This document shows, one piece after another, positions 1 to 8,512 of a DNA stretch of 64,000 nucleotides. This DNA comes from Chryseobacterium sp. ZHDP1 (GTDB lineage Bacteria > Bacteroidota > Bacteroidia > Flavobacteriales > Weeksellaceae). Numbering within the stretch: position 1 is the stretch's first letter; every line of letters starts with the position of its first letter. The stretch lies in NCBI RefSeq assembly GCF_018603435.1, contig NZ_CP075682.1:2728001-2792000 (forward strand). The letters run 5' to 3'. The position numbers and the translations under genes are program-made. The notes under the pieces were generated by a model. It was not told where the DNA came from. It made no database searches and saw only the letters and a list, made by a program, of their open reading frames with translations.

Positions 1-576
1 TTTGCACACGTGGAACAATCTGTTTTTTCGCCAAGCAATTTAATCGACGGTATCAGTTTTTCGCCGGATAAAATGCTTCAGGGAAGATTATTTTCTTATC
101 CGGATGCGCACCGATACAGAGTGGGCGTAAATGCTCATCTGCTGGAAGTTAACAGATGCCCTTTTGCGGTTAATAATTATCAGAGAGACGGATTTATGGC
201 AGATTCAAGCCATTATCAGGACAAACCGAATTATCATCCGAACAGTTTTGATGATATTAAACCGGATCCTGCTTATAAAAGTTTCGAATATGAACTGGAC
301 AGTGCACATGTAGCAAGCTACAACAGAAACGAAAATGATGACGATCATTATACCCAACCCGGATTATTATATACCAAGGCAATGAATACCGAAGACAGAC
401 AAAACCTTGTAAATAACATCGTTGGAAGCATGAAAGGAATTACAGGACCTAAAAGAGACGAGATCATTAACAGACAGTTATGTCATTTTTTCAGAGCCAA
501 TATTGAATTGGGCATGAAGGTAGCTTCTCAATTGAATGTGATTATTGATGCAAATATGATGAACCACACGAAATAA
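1..576 (+). CDS. Catalase (C-terminal part, 5' end outside window)
   Basis: Monofunctional haem catalase converting hydrogen peroxide to water and oxygen. The frame is open from base 1, so the true start lies upstream and 191 residues are visible. The haem-ligand signature RLFSYPDAHRYR is present at visible residues 29-40, with the proximal Tyr at 33 and the haem-contacting Arg at 29. The C-terminus ends in a helical tail like that of small-subunit clade catalases. The nominal start at base 10 is a GTG inside the frame and is not a real start. A hairpin terminator follows at 603. Confidence 0.93.
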   Translation, partial: FAHVEQSVFSPSNLIDGISFSPDKMLQGRLFSYPDAHRYRVGVNAHLLEVNRCPFAVNNYQRDGFMADSSHYQDKPNYHPNSFDDIKPDPAYKSFEYELDSAHVASYNRNENDDDHYTQPGLLYTKAMNTEDRQNLVNNIVGSMKGITGPKRDEIINRQLCHFFRANIELGMKVASQLNVIIDANMMNHTK

Positions 577-602
577 GTATCTTAAACAATAATTTCAATC
601 AG

Positions 603-636
603 AAGGAAAAAAAATCAATATTTTTTCCTTTTTTTT
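603..636 (+). terminator. Rho-independent terminator after catalase
   Basis: Stem aaggaaaaaa (603-612) pairs with ttttttcctt (621-630) around an 8-nt loop and is followed by a run of T. It lies 26 bp past the catalase stop. Confidence 0.6.
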
Positions 637-681
637 ATAAAAAATTCATAATTTGCACAGAATAATATTTTAAAGTGGAAA

Positions 682-1449
682 ATGGGTTACGAAAATATAT
701 TATTAAATAAGGAAGATAAAATATCTATTATTACAATAAACCGACCTGAGAGTTTAAATGCACTCAATGCTAAAACGATCAGCGAATTAAGTTCAGCGTT
801 GAACGAATTAGATTCAGACCAATCCTGCAGAGTAGTTATTCTTACGGGAAGCGGTGAAAAATCTTTCGTTGCCGGAGCAGATATTAAAGAATTCAGTGAT
901 TTTGGACAGGAAAAGGCAGAAGAACTTGCCAAAAACGGACACAATACTTTATTCAATAAAATTGAAAATATGACCAAGCCTGTAATTGCAGCCGTAAACG
1001 GTTTTGCATTAGGCGGAGGTCTTGAGCTTGCCATGGCATGCCACATCAGATACGCATCGGAAAATGCAAAACTGGGGCTTCCGGAAGTAACATTAGGATT
1101 AATTCCCGGTTACGGAGGAACCCAGAGACTGCCGAAGCTTGTAGGAAAAGGTATTGCCAATGAAATGATCTTCTCTGCCAAAATGGTTCCTGCAGCAAAA
1201 GCAAAAGAAATCGGACTGGTAAATGAAGTGTATCCAATAGAAGAATTATTAAATAAGACAAAAGAATTAGCCAACATTATTGCCCACAATTCACCAATGG
1301 CAATTTCGAAAGCAATTCATGCTGTAAACTTATCGGACACGGATAAAGGTTTTGAAACTGAGATTAAATATTTCGGAGAGCTTTTTGAAATGGACGACAA
1401 AAAAGAAGGAGTTTCTGCTTTTCTTGAAAAAAGAAAGCCAAGCTTCTAA
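682..1449 (+). CDS. Enoyl-CoA hydratase / crotonase family
   Basis: 255-residue crotonase-fold protein, the usual length for the family. It hydrates trans-2-enoyl-CoA to 3-hydroxyacyl-CoA in fatty-acid or butanoyl-CoA breakdown in the cytoplasm. The oxyanion-hole segments AGADIKE (64-70) and GGGLELAMACH (111-121) are present. Both catalytic glutamates of true hydratases are kept (Glu115 in GGGLELA, Glu135 in LPEVTLG), which argues against an isomerase or decarboxylase. It sits in a same-strand run with the deaminase, xerD and Nudix genes. The exact acyl-chain specificity cannot be read. Confidence 0.9.
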   Translation: MGYENILLNKEDKISIITINRPESLNALNAKTISELSSALNELDSDQSCRVVILTGSGEKSFVAGADIKEFSDFGQEKAEELAKNGHNTLFNKIENMTKPVIAAVNGFALGGGLELAMACHIRYASENAKLGLPEVTLGLIPGYGGTQRLPKLVGKGIANEMIFSAKMVPAAKAKEIGLVNEVYPIEELLNKTKELANIIAHNSPMAISKAIHAVNLSDTDKGFETEIKYFGELFEMDDKKEGVSAFLEKRKPSF

Positions 1450-1497
1450 ACTTTTTACCCTTAATACAAATTATTTCGAAACAAACAATGCTGCGGT

Positions 1498-1920
1498 ATG
1501 AATAAGTTTGACAAAGCTTATCTAAAAATGGCTCAGGAATGGGCAAAACTTTCCTACTGTAAACGAAAACAAGTAGGAGCTCTTATCGTAAAAGATAGGA
1601 TGATTATTTCAGATGGTTATAATGGTACTCCTTCAGGATTTGAAAACTGCTGTGAGGACAGTGAGGGGAAAACACACTGGTATGTACTTCATGCAGAAGC
1701 GAATGCTATTTTAAAATTAGCAGCTTCCACGCAGTCTGCAAAAGGTGCAACATTGTATTTAACGCTTTCGCCATGTAAAGAATGCAGTAAGCTGATTCTG
1801 CAGGCGGGAATTACCAGACTTGTCTACATCAATGAATATTCGGATGACGACGGGATATCATTTTTAAGAAACCACAATATTGAAATAGAGCAAATTTCGG
1901 AAAGTGAACTAAAAAAATAA
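1498..1920 (+). CDS. dCMP / cytidine deaminase family (ComE-like)
   Basis: 140-residue zinc-dependent deaminase, probably converting dCMP to dUMP for thymidylate synthesis. The zinc site is complete: His65-Ala-Glu67 (HAEANAIL) and Pro92-Cys93-Lys-Glu-Cys96. The N-terminal block with SDGYNGTPSG is characteristic of deoxycytidylate deaminases. The start codon lies 48 bp after the hydratase stop, and the stop is 6 bp before xerD, so these genes are probably cotranscribed. Confidence 0.88.
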   Translation: MNKFDKAYLKMAQEWAKLSYCKRKQVGALIVKDRMIISDGYNGTPSGFENCCEDSEGKTHWYVLHAEANAILKLAASTQSAKGATLYLTLSPCKECSKLILQAGITRLVYINEYSDDDGISFLRNHNIEIEQISESELKK

Positions 1921-1926
1921 CACAAC

Positions 1927-2841
1927 ATGACTTGGGATGAAAAAATTAAGGATTTTGAAATCTTTCTTCGATTCGAGAGAAACTTTTCAGAAAACACTCT
2001 CGACGCCTATATTCGAGACATCAGAAAACTAAAAGAATACGCAGAAGAAGATCTGGGCAACGTCGGGCCCGATACTATAGGCTACGAAAATCTGCAGGAA
2101 TACATTTTCAATCTTTCCAAACAAAAATTCAGCGAAAGATCTCAGGCGAGATGGATCTCTTCCATTAAAGCATTCTTCAAATTTTTACTGGAGGATGAAT
2201 ACCGTGAAGACAATCCGGCCTCTCTGCTTGAAGGTCCGAAACTTGGACTTTACTTACCGGATACTTTAAGTCTGCCCGATATCAACAGGATCATCAGTGC
2301 GATTGAAGTAAACTCTGATCTTGGAAAGAGAAACCAGTGTATCATCGAAGTTCTGTACGGATGCGGACTTCGCGTTTCGGAACTTATTGATCTGAAAATT
2401 TCCAATATCAATTTTAAAGAGCAGTACATCAAGGTAAACGGAAAGGGAAACAAAACACGTTTCGTCCCTTTGGCAGATTATACGGCAGATCTTTTGGAAA
2501 ATTATATTCAGGAAGTACGTTCCAAAAGTAAAATCAATAAAAAATATGAGGACACTTTATTCCTGAACAGCCGCGGAACATCGATGTCCAGAGTAATCGT
2601 ATTTTTAATTATAAAAGAATTAACAGACAAGGCGGGTGTAAGCAAAAAAATATCACCACATACATTCAGGCATTCTTTTGCAACCCATTTGCTTCAGAAT
2701 GGTGCAGATCTTCGTTATATTCAGGAAATGCTCGGACATTCCAGCATTACAACGACAGAGATCTACACCCACCTGAAAACAGAGGAGCTGCGTGATGTGA
2801 TCTTGTCTTATCACCCGAGAAATATTAATGTAACTCAATGA
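1927..2841 (+). CDS. xerD: Tyrosine recombinase XerD
   Basis: 304-residue tyrosine recombinase, the standard length for XerC/XerD, which resolves chromosome dimers at dif with FtsK. The N-terminal SAM-like core-binding domain covers about residues 1-90. The catalytic set is complete: Arg149 (CGLRVSEL), Lys173, His245-x-x-Arg248 (HTFRHSFATH), His271 (LGHSS) and the nucleophile Tyr280. Flavobacteria usually have one main Xer protein of this type plus XerC, so the D assignment is by family resemblance. Its stop overlaps the start of the Nudix gene by 4 bp. No mobile-element genes adjoin it, which supports a housekeeping role. Confidence 0.9.
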   Translation: MTWDEKIKDFEIFLRFERNFSENTLDAYIRDIRKLKEYAEEDLGNVGPDTIGYENLQEYIFNLSKQKFSERSQARWISSIKAFFKFLLEDEYREDNPASLLEGPKLGLYLPDTLSLPDINRIISAIEVNSDLGKRNQCIIEVLYGCGLRVSELIDLKISNINFKEQYIKVNGKGNKTRFVPLADYTADLLENYIQEVRSKSKINKKYEDTLFLNSRGTSMSRVIVFLIIKELTDKAGVSKKISPHTFRHSFATHLLQNGADLRYIQEMLGHSSITTTEIYTHLKTEELRDVILSYHPRNINVTQ

Positions 2842-3353
2842 AAATATTGAAATATTGCCCCAAATGCGGCAAAGAATCTTTACAGTGGGATGGAGAAAGA
2901 AAATGGAGCTGCCAAAACTGTGGTTTCACATTATATAACAACGTTGCCGGAGCGGTAGCTGTGGTAATAAGATATAATGATGAAATTTATCTTACAAGAA
3001 GAAACAGAGATCCTAAGAAGGGAAAACTCGATCTTGCAGGAGGTTTTGTAGATCCGAAGGAAAGTGCAGAAGAAACCTGTAAAAGAGAACTTTTTGAAGA
3101 GCTGCAGCTGGATGTTGATATTTCAAATTTAAAATACTTAACGAGCCTTCCAAACGTCTATCAGTACAAAGAGATTGATTATAATACCATTGATCTTTTT
3201 TATGAATACCGCGTTCCGGAAAAATTTGAAGTGAACCTTGAACTGTCTGAAATTTCAGAAGCAGTCTGGATTCCTTTAAAAGAAATGAATCTCGAGGACA
3301 TTGCTTTTGATTCTCAGAAAAAGTTTTTTGAAGAGTATCTGAAGAATATTTAA
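2838..3353 (+). CDS. Nudix hydrolase with N-terminal zinc ribbon
   Basis: 171-residue Nudix pyrophosphohydrolase. An N-terminal zinc ribbon (Cys7, Cys10, Cys25, Cys28) resembles that of NADH pyrophosphatases. The Nudix box starts at Gly69 with Glu75, Arg83-Glu84 and Glu87-Glu88 in place. The late conserved Gly of the box is replaced by Gln90, a small departure that need not abolish activity. The substrate cannot be deduced. The ATG overlaps the xerD stop (ATGA), so translation is probably coupled. Confidence 0.85.
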   Translation: MKILKYCPKCGKESLQWDGERKWSCQNCGFTLYNNVAGAVAVVIRYNDEIYLTRRNRDPKKGKLDLAGGFVDPKESAEETCKRELFEELQLDVDISNLKYLTSLPNVYQYKEIDYNTIDLFYEYRVPEKFEVNLELSEISEAVWIPLKEMNLEDIAFDSQKKFFEEYLKNI

Positions 3354-3370
3354 TATTCCTGAAATATATT

Positions 3371-3426
3371 CTCCCGCAGATTTTACAGATGTATCTGAAT
3401 ATGTAAAATTTGCGGGAGTTTTTTTA
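3371..3426 (+). terminator. Strong Rho-independent terminator
   Basis: A 17-bp stem, ctcccgcagattttaca (3371-3387) against tgtaaaatttgcgggag (3402-3418) with one central non-pair, is followed by a T run. It ends the hydratase-to-Nudix gene run. Confidence 0.85.
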
Positions 3427-3929
3427 TGCCCTTGCTTTACATGATCAACATAAATTAACCTCAGTTAGGAATAAGAAATAAATTTAAATAATTGATTTAT
3501 AACATTATATTAACTTATCGCAAAGAAAAAGAAAAGATTTTTTTACTTATTGAAAATTGGTAAGCTAAGCAAAGACACTGCGTTTACCTAAAAAATACAA
3601 AAATGGCATTACTTTGATAAGGTTTACGCCTTTGTATATCTTAAAACTGAATTCTTGATAATTGAATCTCTTTGTTTAACCTTGCGTTTAATAAGACTTA
3701 TCCCAAACTCAGGTTAAATTAAAGATTCTTAAGTTGATTTTCAAAATCTGATTATTTTATCGCAAAGGAAAACGGAGAAGTATTCTCTGAAATGCTTTTA
3801 AGATAAACAATGCTGCTTCGCTTATCCAAGCAATACAAAAACGATTGATCGCATGAATAGGCAAGAACTTTGAAAATCAAATAGTTAAACTGTTCATCTT
3901 TTTAAATTCTTATATCAAACTTAAGATGA
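3427..3929. repeat. Non-coding 500-bp gap with inverted and degenerate direct repeats
   Basis: No gene is seen. A pair of imperfect inverted arms at 3456-3475 and 3697-3716 matches at 17 of 20 positions, and the similarity continues about 10 bp outward. Two loosely similar direct units starting ttatcgcaaag at about 3513 and 3752 both run on to a segment ending in aatacaaaaa. This looks like decayed dispersed repeat material of the kind common between Bacteroidota genes. Confidence 0.5.
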
Positions 3930-4388
3930 TTAATAGGTTTTGGATTTCAGCATCTGATCAAAATACTGAATGAGTAAAGCTCTTTCTGCATCGGAGAGAT
4001 TAGCTTCCTTGTGATAAACAATATAACCCGGCATCGGCATGGTTTTATTCTGAATAGTCTGGATCGACTTACTCAGCATGCTCTGCTTTAAATCTTTATT
4101 ATATGTATCCCAAATTGAAAAATTAAGATGTTCACGTCCTTCGTTGATGTGACTTTTCACAGACCATGAAATTGGCGCAATATAAGCATATTTAGGATAA
4201 ACCGTTTCGTTGGAATGACAATCGTAACACGCTCCTTTCAGCAATCCCTGAATTTTTGCAGGCGTTTTTTTAACATCCACAAAATTAACTTTGTGATCCA
4301 CCGGAGGATTTACTTTATCTGTTGAAATAAACTGAATTAAAGCAAATCCCAGCAAAGTCCAGAAAAATATTTTCTTAAATGTTTTCAT
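3930..4388 (-). CDS. Haem-binding domain protein (exported, CxxCH)
   Basis: 152-residue protein with one N-terminal hydrophobic segment (about residues 5-22) that would anchor or export it. It carries a single c-type haem motif, Cys54-x-x-Cys57-His58 (CYDCH), and a methionine-rich stretch (NKTMPMPGY) that could supply the distal ligand. This matches the 'haem_bd' family of Bacteroidota. The electron partner is unknown. It lies 2 bp downstream of the Ig-like lipoprotein gene and is probably in its operon. Confidence 0.8.
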   Translation of the reverse strand: MKTFKKIFFWTLLGFALIQFISTDKVNPPVDHKVNFVDVKKTPAKIQGLLKGACYDCHSNETVYPKYAYIAPISWSVKSHINEGREHLNFSIWDTYNKDLKQSMLSKSIQTIQNKTMPMPGYIVYHKEANLSDAERALLIQYFDQMLKSKTY

Positions 4389-4390
4389 AT

Positions 4391-6136
4391 TTATCTTGAA
4401 GGCGTTACCAAAGCATCATTTCCTTTCAGATCAAGCTTATTAGCATCTTTAGGCTGAGATTTCGGCTCTGCTTTCGGTGTACTGATTTTTGACGGATCCA
4501 GAACTCTTGTATCTTTAAGATCCCAGTTTTCGTTGCTGTCCCAAAGCGGTCTTACGATGGCTGTTTTGTAGTAAATGTAGGAATCTTCTGCAAAAGTTTC
4601 GTTCTGGAAATCTGCTTCGTCCCAAAAGCCGTTTCCGTTGTTATCCACTAAAATCCTTACAATGTATTCTCCGGGTTTTAGGATATCAAATTTAACCTCG
4701 CTTCCTTTGGTATATTTCTGAAACAACACTTTATCTGAACTGTCCAAGAGCTGCAGCCAGTAGCTTGATTTCGGAGCATTCTGAAGAATAAATTTTAAGC
4801 TTCCGAAATTCTCGACTTTATCAGCTTCAAAATCGAAACGTTTCGACTGATAATTTTTAGCAAAAAATGATGAAACGGTTTCTTTCGGAATGGTAAGCTG
4901 ATATTTTTTACCTGAAATAAAATCTGCTTTCACCAAAATCTGATACGGATTTTTCTCTGAAATTTTTGCGGTAAAAGGAACAGTGTTCAGCGAATCTCCT
5001 GCAACTCTGAAAATCCATTTATCGGTGTTTATTTTATCTACATAATAATTGGAAAGGATTTTAAAGTCTTCTTTCGGAGGAAGCAAGGCACCGCCGTTAT
5101 CACTGTTGATATCCATTGCGTTTTTCGCATTGTATCTGTAAAACAACGAGGCGTTGTAAAGGCTGTCTTTCTTTCCTATTCCTGCATTGTACCCGAACTT
5201 TAAATTCTCGTTTGTAGTCTGTCCTACCTCACTTTTTACGGCATCAAACCAGATTCTTACGGAATCGGACTTCGGAGCGTGGGTTACTTTGTAATCCTTT
5301 ATTTTTTCGTTTAAAGGTTTTACGGTAACTTCATTCGGTTTTCCTTCAAAAGTCATCACAACTCCTCCCGGAGCCTCTTTCATTTCAAGGTATTTCACCG
5401 GCTTTTTAGACGGATATAATTTCAGATTTAATCCTGAAACCGATTTTTCTACGACAACAGGATCTTTCTGAAAGCCTACTTTTTCTTTCCCCGGATCGTA
5501 CATGGAATTTCCGTTTTCATCTTCAAACGCGATGATTTTATATTTTCCGGCAGCAAGATAATTCAGCTCAAAATAGCCATCATCATCAACTTTCGTAATG
5601 TAGTAAGGTTTCTGTCTGTAATTGATAGTGTCTTTTACCTGATACAATCCTACAACAAATTTATTTTCACTGGCTTTTTTAATGGATAAAGCATCTCTTA
5701 CATCCCCGCTTACATAAAGATCATCAAGCTTGTCTCCGGTAGAAAACGCGAAATTGTAATATCTCAGAATATTGGCTTCATTATTATCTGCAATAGAATT
5801 TCCGAAATTAAAATTGTACGTTGTATTCGCCTGTAAAGTGTCTTTCCACTGGATCAGGATAAACTTGTTGGCAATATTGGAAGGAACAATTCTGGTGATA
5901 TTTTTAATCGGCGGAGAAATATTCAGGTTTTTGTTGATGTCTTTTAACGTAATGTATTCGTCAAAATCTATTCTTAGCTGCTTTATATCTCTCGGCACAT
6001 TTACTCTTGAAGAATCTATATTTGAGCTTAAAAATTTCGGAGCCAAGGAATCTTTTGCGCCCCCGACAGGAGAACCTACTCTTGCACAAGACTGCAAAAG
6101 AAAAGCGAAAACCAATAAAAAAAGAATTCTTTTCAT
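4391..6136 (-). CDS. Ig-like domain lipoprotein
   Basis: 581-residue lipoprotein when started at the ATG at 6136 (MKRILFLL). A longer frame begins at 6181, but it would put 15 non-signal residues before the signal peptide. The lipobox LLQSC places the acylated Cys about residue 17. An N-terminal Big_5-type Ig-like domain follows (VPRDIKQLRIDFDEYI), with further beta-rich domains to the C-terminus. Members are conserved single-copy envelope proteins of Flavobacteriia; the function is not established. The start is 26 bp past the serine hydrolase stop, and the next gene follows by 2 bp. Confidence 0.78.
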   Translation of the reverse strand: MKRILFLLVFAFLLQSCARVGSPVGGAKDSLAPKFLSSNIDSSRVNVPRDIKQLRIDFDEYITLKDINKNLNISPPIKNITRIVPSNIANKFILIQWKDTLQANTTYNFNFGNSIADNNEANILRYYNFAFSTGDKLDDLYVSGDVRDALSIKKASENKFVVGLYQVKDTINYRQKPYYITKVDDDGYFELNYLAAGKYKIIAFEDENGNSMYDPGKEKVGFQKDPVVVEKSVSGLNLKLYPSKKPVKYLEMKEAPGGVVMTFEGKPNEVTVKPLNEKIKDYKVTHAPKSDSVRIWFDAVKSEVGQTTNENLKFGYNAGIGKKDSLYNASLFYRYNAKNAMDINSDNGGALLPPKEDFKILSNYYVDKINTDKWIFRVAGDSLNTVPFTAKISEKNPYQILVKADFISGKKYQLTIPKETVSSFFAKNYQSKRFDFEADKVENFGSLKFILQNAPKSSYWLQLLDSSDKVLFQKYTKGSEVKFDILKPGEYIVRILVDNNGNGFWDEADFQNETFAEDSYIYYKTAIVRPLWDSNENWDLKDTRVLDPSKISTPKAEPKSQPKDANKLDLKGNDALVTPSR

Positions 6137-6161
6137 GAAGATGTTTACGCAAAAATAAACA

Positions 6162-7424
6162 TTATTCTCCATAAACTTCACTATGACCTTTCAATGTATC
6201 GCGATCATCGCTCATTACGCTGTGAAGCTTATCTTTCTGAGGCGGAAAATCTTCAAACAATCCAGACAAAGCCAAAGCGGTATACACTCTGTTGGAATAT
6301 TTATTACCGATAGCAATAATGGTAACTTTAGATTTCAGAAGATGCGCAAAAACGGAATTCGTTCCGTGCCACCAACCGTTGTGATACGTCAGTTTTTCTC
6401 CGTTATCAAAAATTTTCATCCTGAAGCCGAAACCGTAATTATTCATTCCGAATTTTTCATTGCTGTAAGGCGTGAAAACCTGCTGCATCAATTCAGGCTT
6501 TAAAAAATCCTTCGAAAACATTGCTTTTGAAAAACTGTATAAATCTCGCGGTGTGGTATATACATTTTTATCTCCGTAAATTAAATCCAGCCTGTCTAAA
6601 GGATACAGTTTATTTCCTCCGTAATAAAAAGACTGTGACGCCGTAGGAATATCTTTTTCCTGAAAAATATAGGAGTTTTTCATTTTCAGAGGATCAAAAA
6701 CCATTTCTTTCATCGCCTGAGGAAAAGGAACTTTCGTTACTTTTTCAATAATTAAAGCCAACATGGCAAAATTCGTGTTGCAGTACATAAATCCGGTATC
6801 TGTTTCTCTTGCCAGATCCGGTTTATATTTAATGATCATATTCAAAATATCCTCATTGGTAAGGAACGTTTTTGAAAGTTCTGCGGGAGCCGGCTGAATT
6901 TTAGTGATGAAGTATTCGTATTTCGGAAGTCCGCTTCTTTGGTCGAGTAACGTTTTAACGGTAACATTCGGATAAGGAAAACCCGGAAAATATTGGGTAA
7001 GATGATCGGATAAGTTCACTTTTCCTGCTTCAACGAGCTTCAGCATTGCCATTGCGGTCAACGTTTTTGAAACGGAAGCCACATGAAGCGGTGTATTTTT
7101 ATCAATCGGGTTCTGATTTCCTTCTCTGGCAAAGCCTCTGTAATTTTCGTAAATAATATTATCTCCTTTCGCGACTAAAATTCCCCCGCTCAGATCACCG
7201 TTTTCCCAAACTTTCTGATAATAGCTGTTGATATAATTTGCCAGTGAAGCCTTATTGGCAACCTGATTTTCCGCGGGCGTAAAAACTTTGTTTACATCTA
7301 CATTTCCGTAATTGGGAAGATTGGTCGTGCTTTCAGTGACACTGTCCTGATTTTCAGATTTTTTTTTGCAGGAAAAAAGAAATAAAAAGGCAGATAGTAC
7401 AAGGATAAAATTACGCTTCGTCAT
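6162..7424 (-). CDS. Serine hydrolase, beta-lactamase class C / PBP-like lipoprotein
   Basis: 420-residue exported serine hydrolase. The signal peptide ends in a lipobox (FLFSC, Cys19). All three active-site motifs of the class C beta-lactamase/DD-peptidase fold are visible: Ser117-Val-Ser-Lys120, Tyr214-Cys-Asn216 and His348-Asn-Gly350. The HxG form of the third motif is typical of the broad serine hydrolase/esterase branch rather than dedicated AmpC enzymes, so a resistance role should not be assumed. Substrate could be peptidoglycan peptides or esters. Confidence 0.85.
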   Translation of the reverse strand: MTKRNFILVLSAFLFLFSCKKKSENQDSVTESTTNLPNYGNVDVNKVFTPAENQVANKASLANYINSYYQKVWENGDLSGGILVAKGDNIIYENYRGFAREGNQNPIDKNTPLHVASVSKTLTAMAMLKLVEAGKVNLSDHLTQYFPGFPYPNVTVKTLLDQRSGLPKYEYFITKIQPAPAELSKTFLTNEDILNMIIKYKPDLARETDTGFMYCNTNFAMLALIIEKVTKVPFPQAMKEMVFDPLKMKNSYIFQEKDIPTASQSFYYGGNKLYPLDRLDLIYGDKNVYTTPRDLYSFSKAMFSKDFLKPELMQQVFTPYSNEKFGMNNYGFGFRMKIFDNGEKLTYHNGWWHGTNSVFAHLLKSKVTIIAIGNKYSNRVYTALALSGLFEDFPPQKDKLHSVMSDDRDTLKGHSEVYGE

Positions 7425-7576
7425 GAGTTTCGAAAATGAGCGGCAATTTAATAAAACTCGAAATAATTCGTATCTCCTGAATGGAAATTATGAATTATTT
7501 AACATAAATAAAAATGAAAAATAATTCATAAAATAGTATCGTCAAAATTTATTTCTAATCTTACTGAATTTCAAGG

Positions 7577-8506
7577 CTAAGCAAACTGTGCCACAATTTT
7601 ATCGACAATCACCTGCGCCAGTTTTTCCTTGCTCTGAACCGTCCATCCTGCAATATGCGGAGTAACAATTACTTTGTCGGATTCCAGAAGGTATTGAAGG
7701 TCTTCATTTTTTGTTTCCAGATTTTCGAAAGAAGATTTTTCGTATTCCAGAACATCAAGACAGGCACCTTTTATTTTACCCGCTTTTAATGCCTCAACTA
7801 AACTTTTCGTTTCAATATTCTTTCCTCTTGCTGTGTTTACAAAATAGAAATTGTTTTTCATCTCAGAGATAAACAAACCGTCCACCAGATAATACGTCTG
7901 TTCTGTTAATGGAATGTGTAAGCTTACAACTTCGGCTCTTTCCTTTAATTCTTCCAAAGAAACCTGTGTTGCAAATTCATCCGAAAGATCAGGAAGAATA
8001 TCATGAAAAATCACGGTGCAGCCAAAACCTGAAAGTCTTTTTGCTGTGGCTTTTCCCATATTTCCATAACCGATAAGTCCCACTGTTTTTCCCAACAGTT
8101 CGTCGCCTCTGTTTTCTTCACGAAGCCAGATGCCGTTTTTCACTTCCTGAGAAGCGATAAAAAGCCGGTTCATTAAAATCAGCAACATCCCGACAACGTG
8201 TTCTGCCACAGAATCCCTGTTTCCTTCCGGAGAATTGATTAGTTGAATTCCCAGTTTTTCAGCCATCGGAATGTCTATATTTTCCATTCCTGCTCCTACT
8301 CTTGCAATGAATTTCAGATTTTTAGCTTTTTCTAAAAAATTCTTATCCAAAGGAATTCTGCTTCGGATGATAATTCCGTCATATTGTTCAATTTTAGCAC
8401 AAACCTCATCATAAGAAGAGCTGAAATCTTCTTCCAGAATAAAGTTTTTAGCTAAAAGCTGTTCGGTAATTAAGGGATGGTTTTTATCGAGGAGTAAAAT
8501 TCTCAT
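7577..8506 (-). CDS. D-2-hydroxyacid dehydrogenase (NAD-dependent)
   Basis: 309 residues from the ATG at 8506 (MRILLLDKN); the frame can be extended to 8542 but the added residues do not fit the family. The Rossmann motif GYGNMG is at about 146-151. The catalytic Arg (NTARGK), Glu (LDVLEYE) and His (TPHIAGW) triad of the D-isomer-specific family is complete. It could act on glycerate, phosphoglycerate or lactate-like substrates; the sequence does not settle which. Its start codon is only 6 bp from the end of the repeat-bounded GxxExxY segment, so its promoter must lie within that segment. Confidence 0.85.
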   Translation of the reverse strand: MRILLLDKNHPLITEQLLAKNFILEEDFSSSYDEVCAKIEQYDGIIIRSRIPLDKNFLEKAKNLKFIARVGAGMENIDIPMAEKLGIQLINSPEGNRDSVAEHVVGMLLILMNRLFIASQEVKNGIWLREENRGDELLGKTVGLIGYGNMGKATAKRLSGFGCTVIFHDILPDLSDEFATQVSLEELKERAEVVSLHIPLTEQTYYLVDGLFISEMKNNFYFVNTARGKNIETKSLVEALKAGKIKGACLDVLEYEKSSFENLETKNEDLQYLLESDKVIVTPHIAGWTVQSKEKLAQVIVDKIVAQFA

Positions 8507-8512
8507 TTTTTT

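Noticed and set aside
1927..2841. XerD as integrase of a genomic island
   Set aside because: Length, motifs and housekeeping neighbours fit the chromosomal Xer recombinase; no attachment site or phage genes are adjacent.
6162..7424. Serine hydrolase as an acquired beta-lactamase resistance gene
   Set aside because: The third motif is HNG, not KTG, and the protein is a lipoprotein of the broad serine hydrolase group; nothing indicates mobility or resistance.
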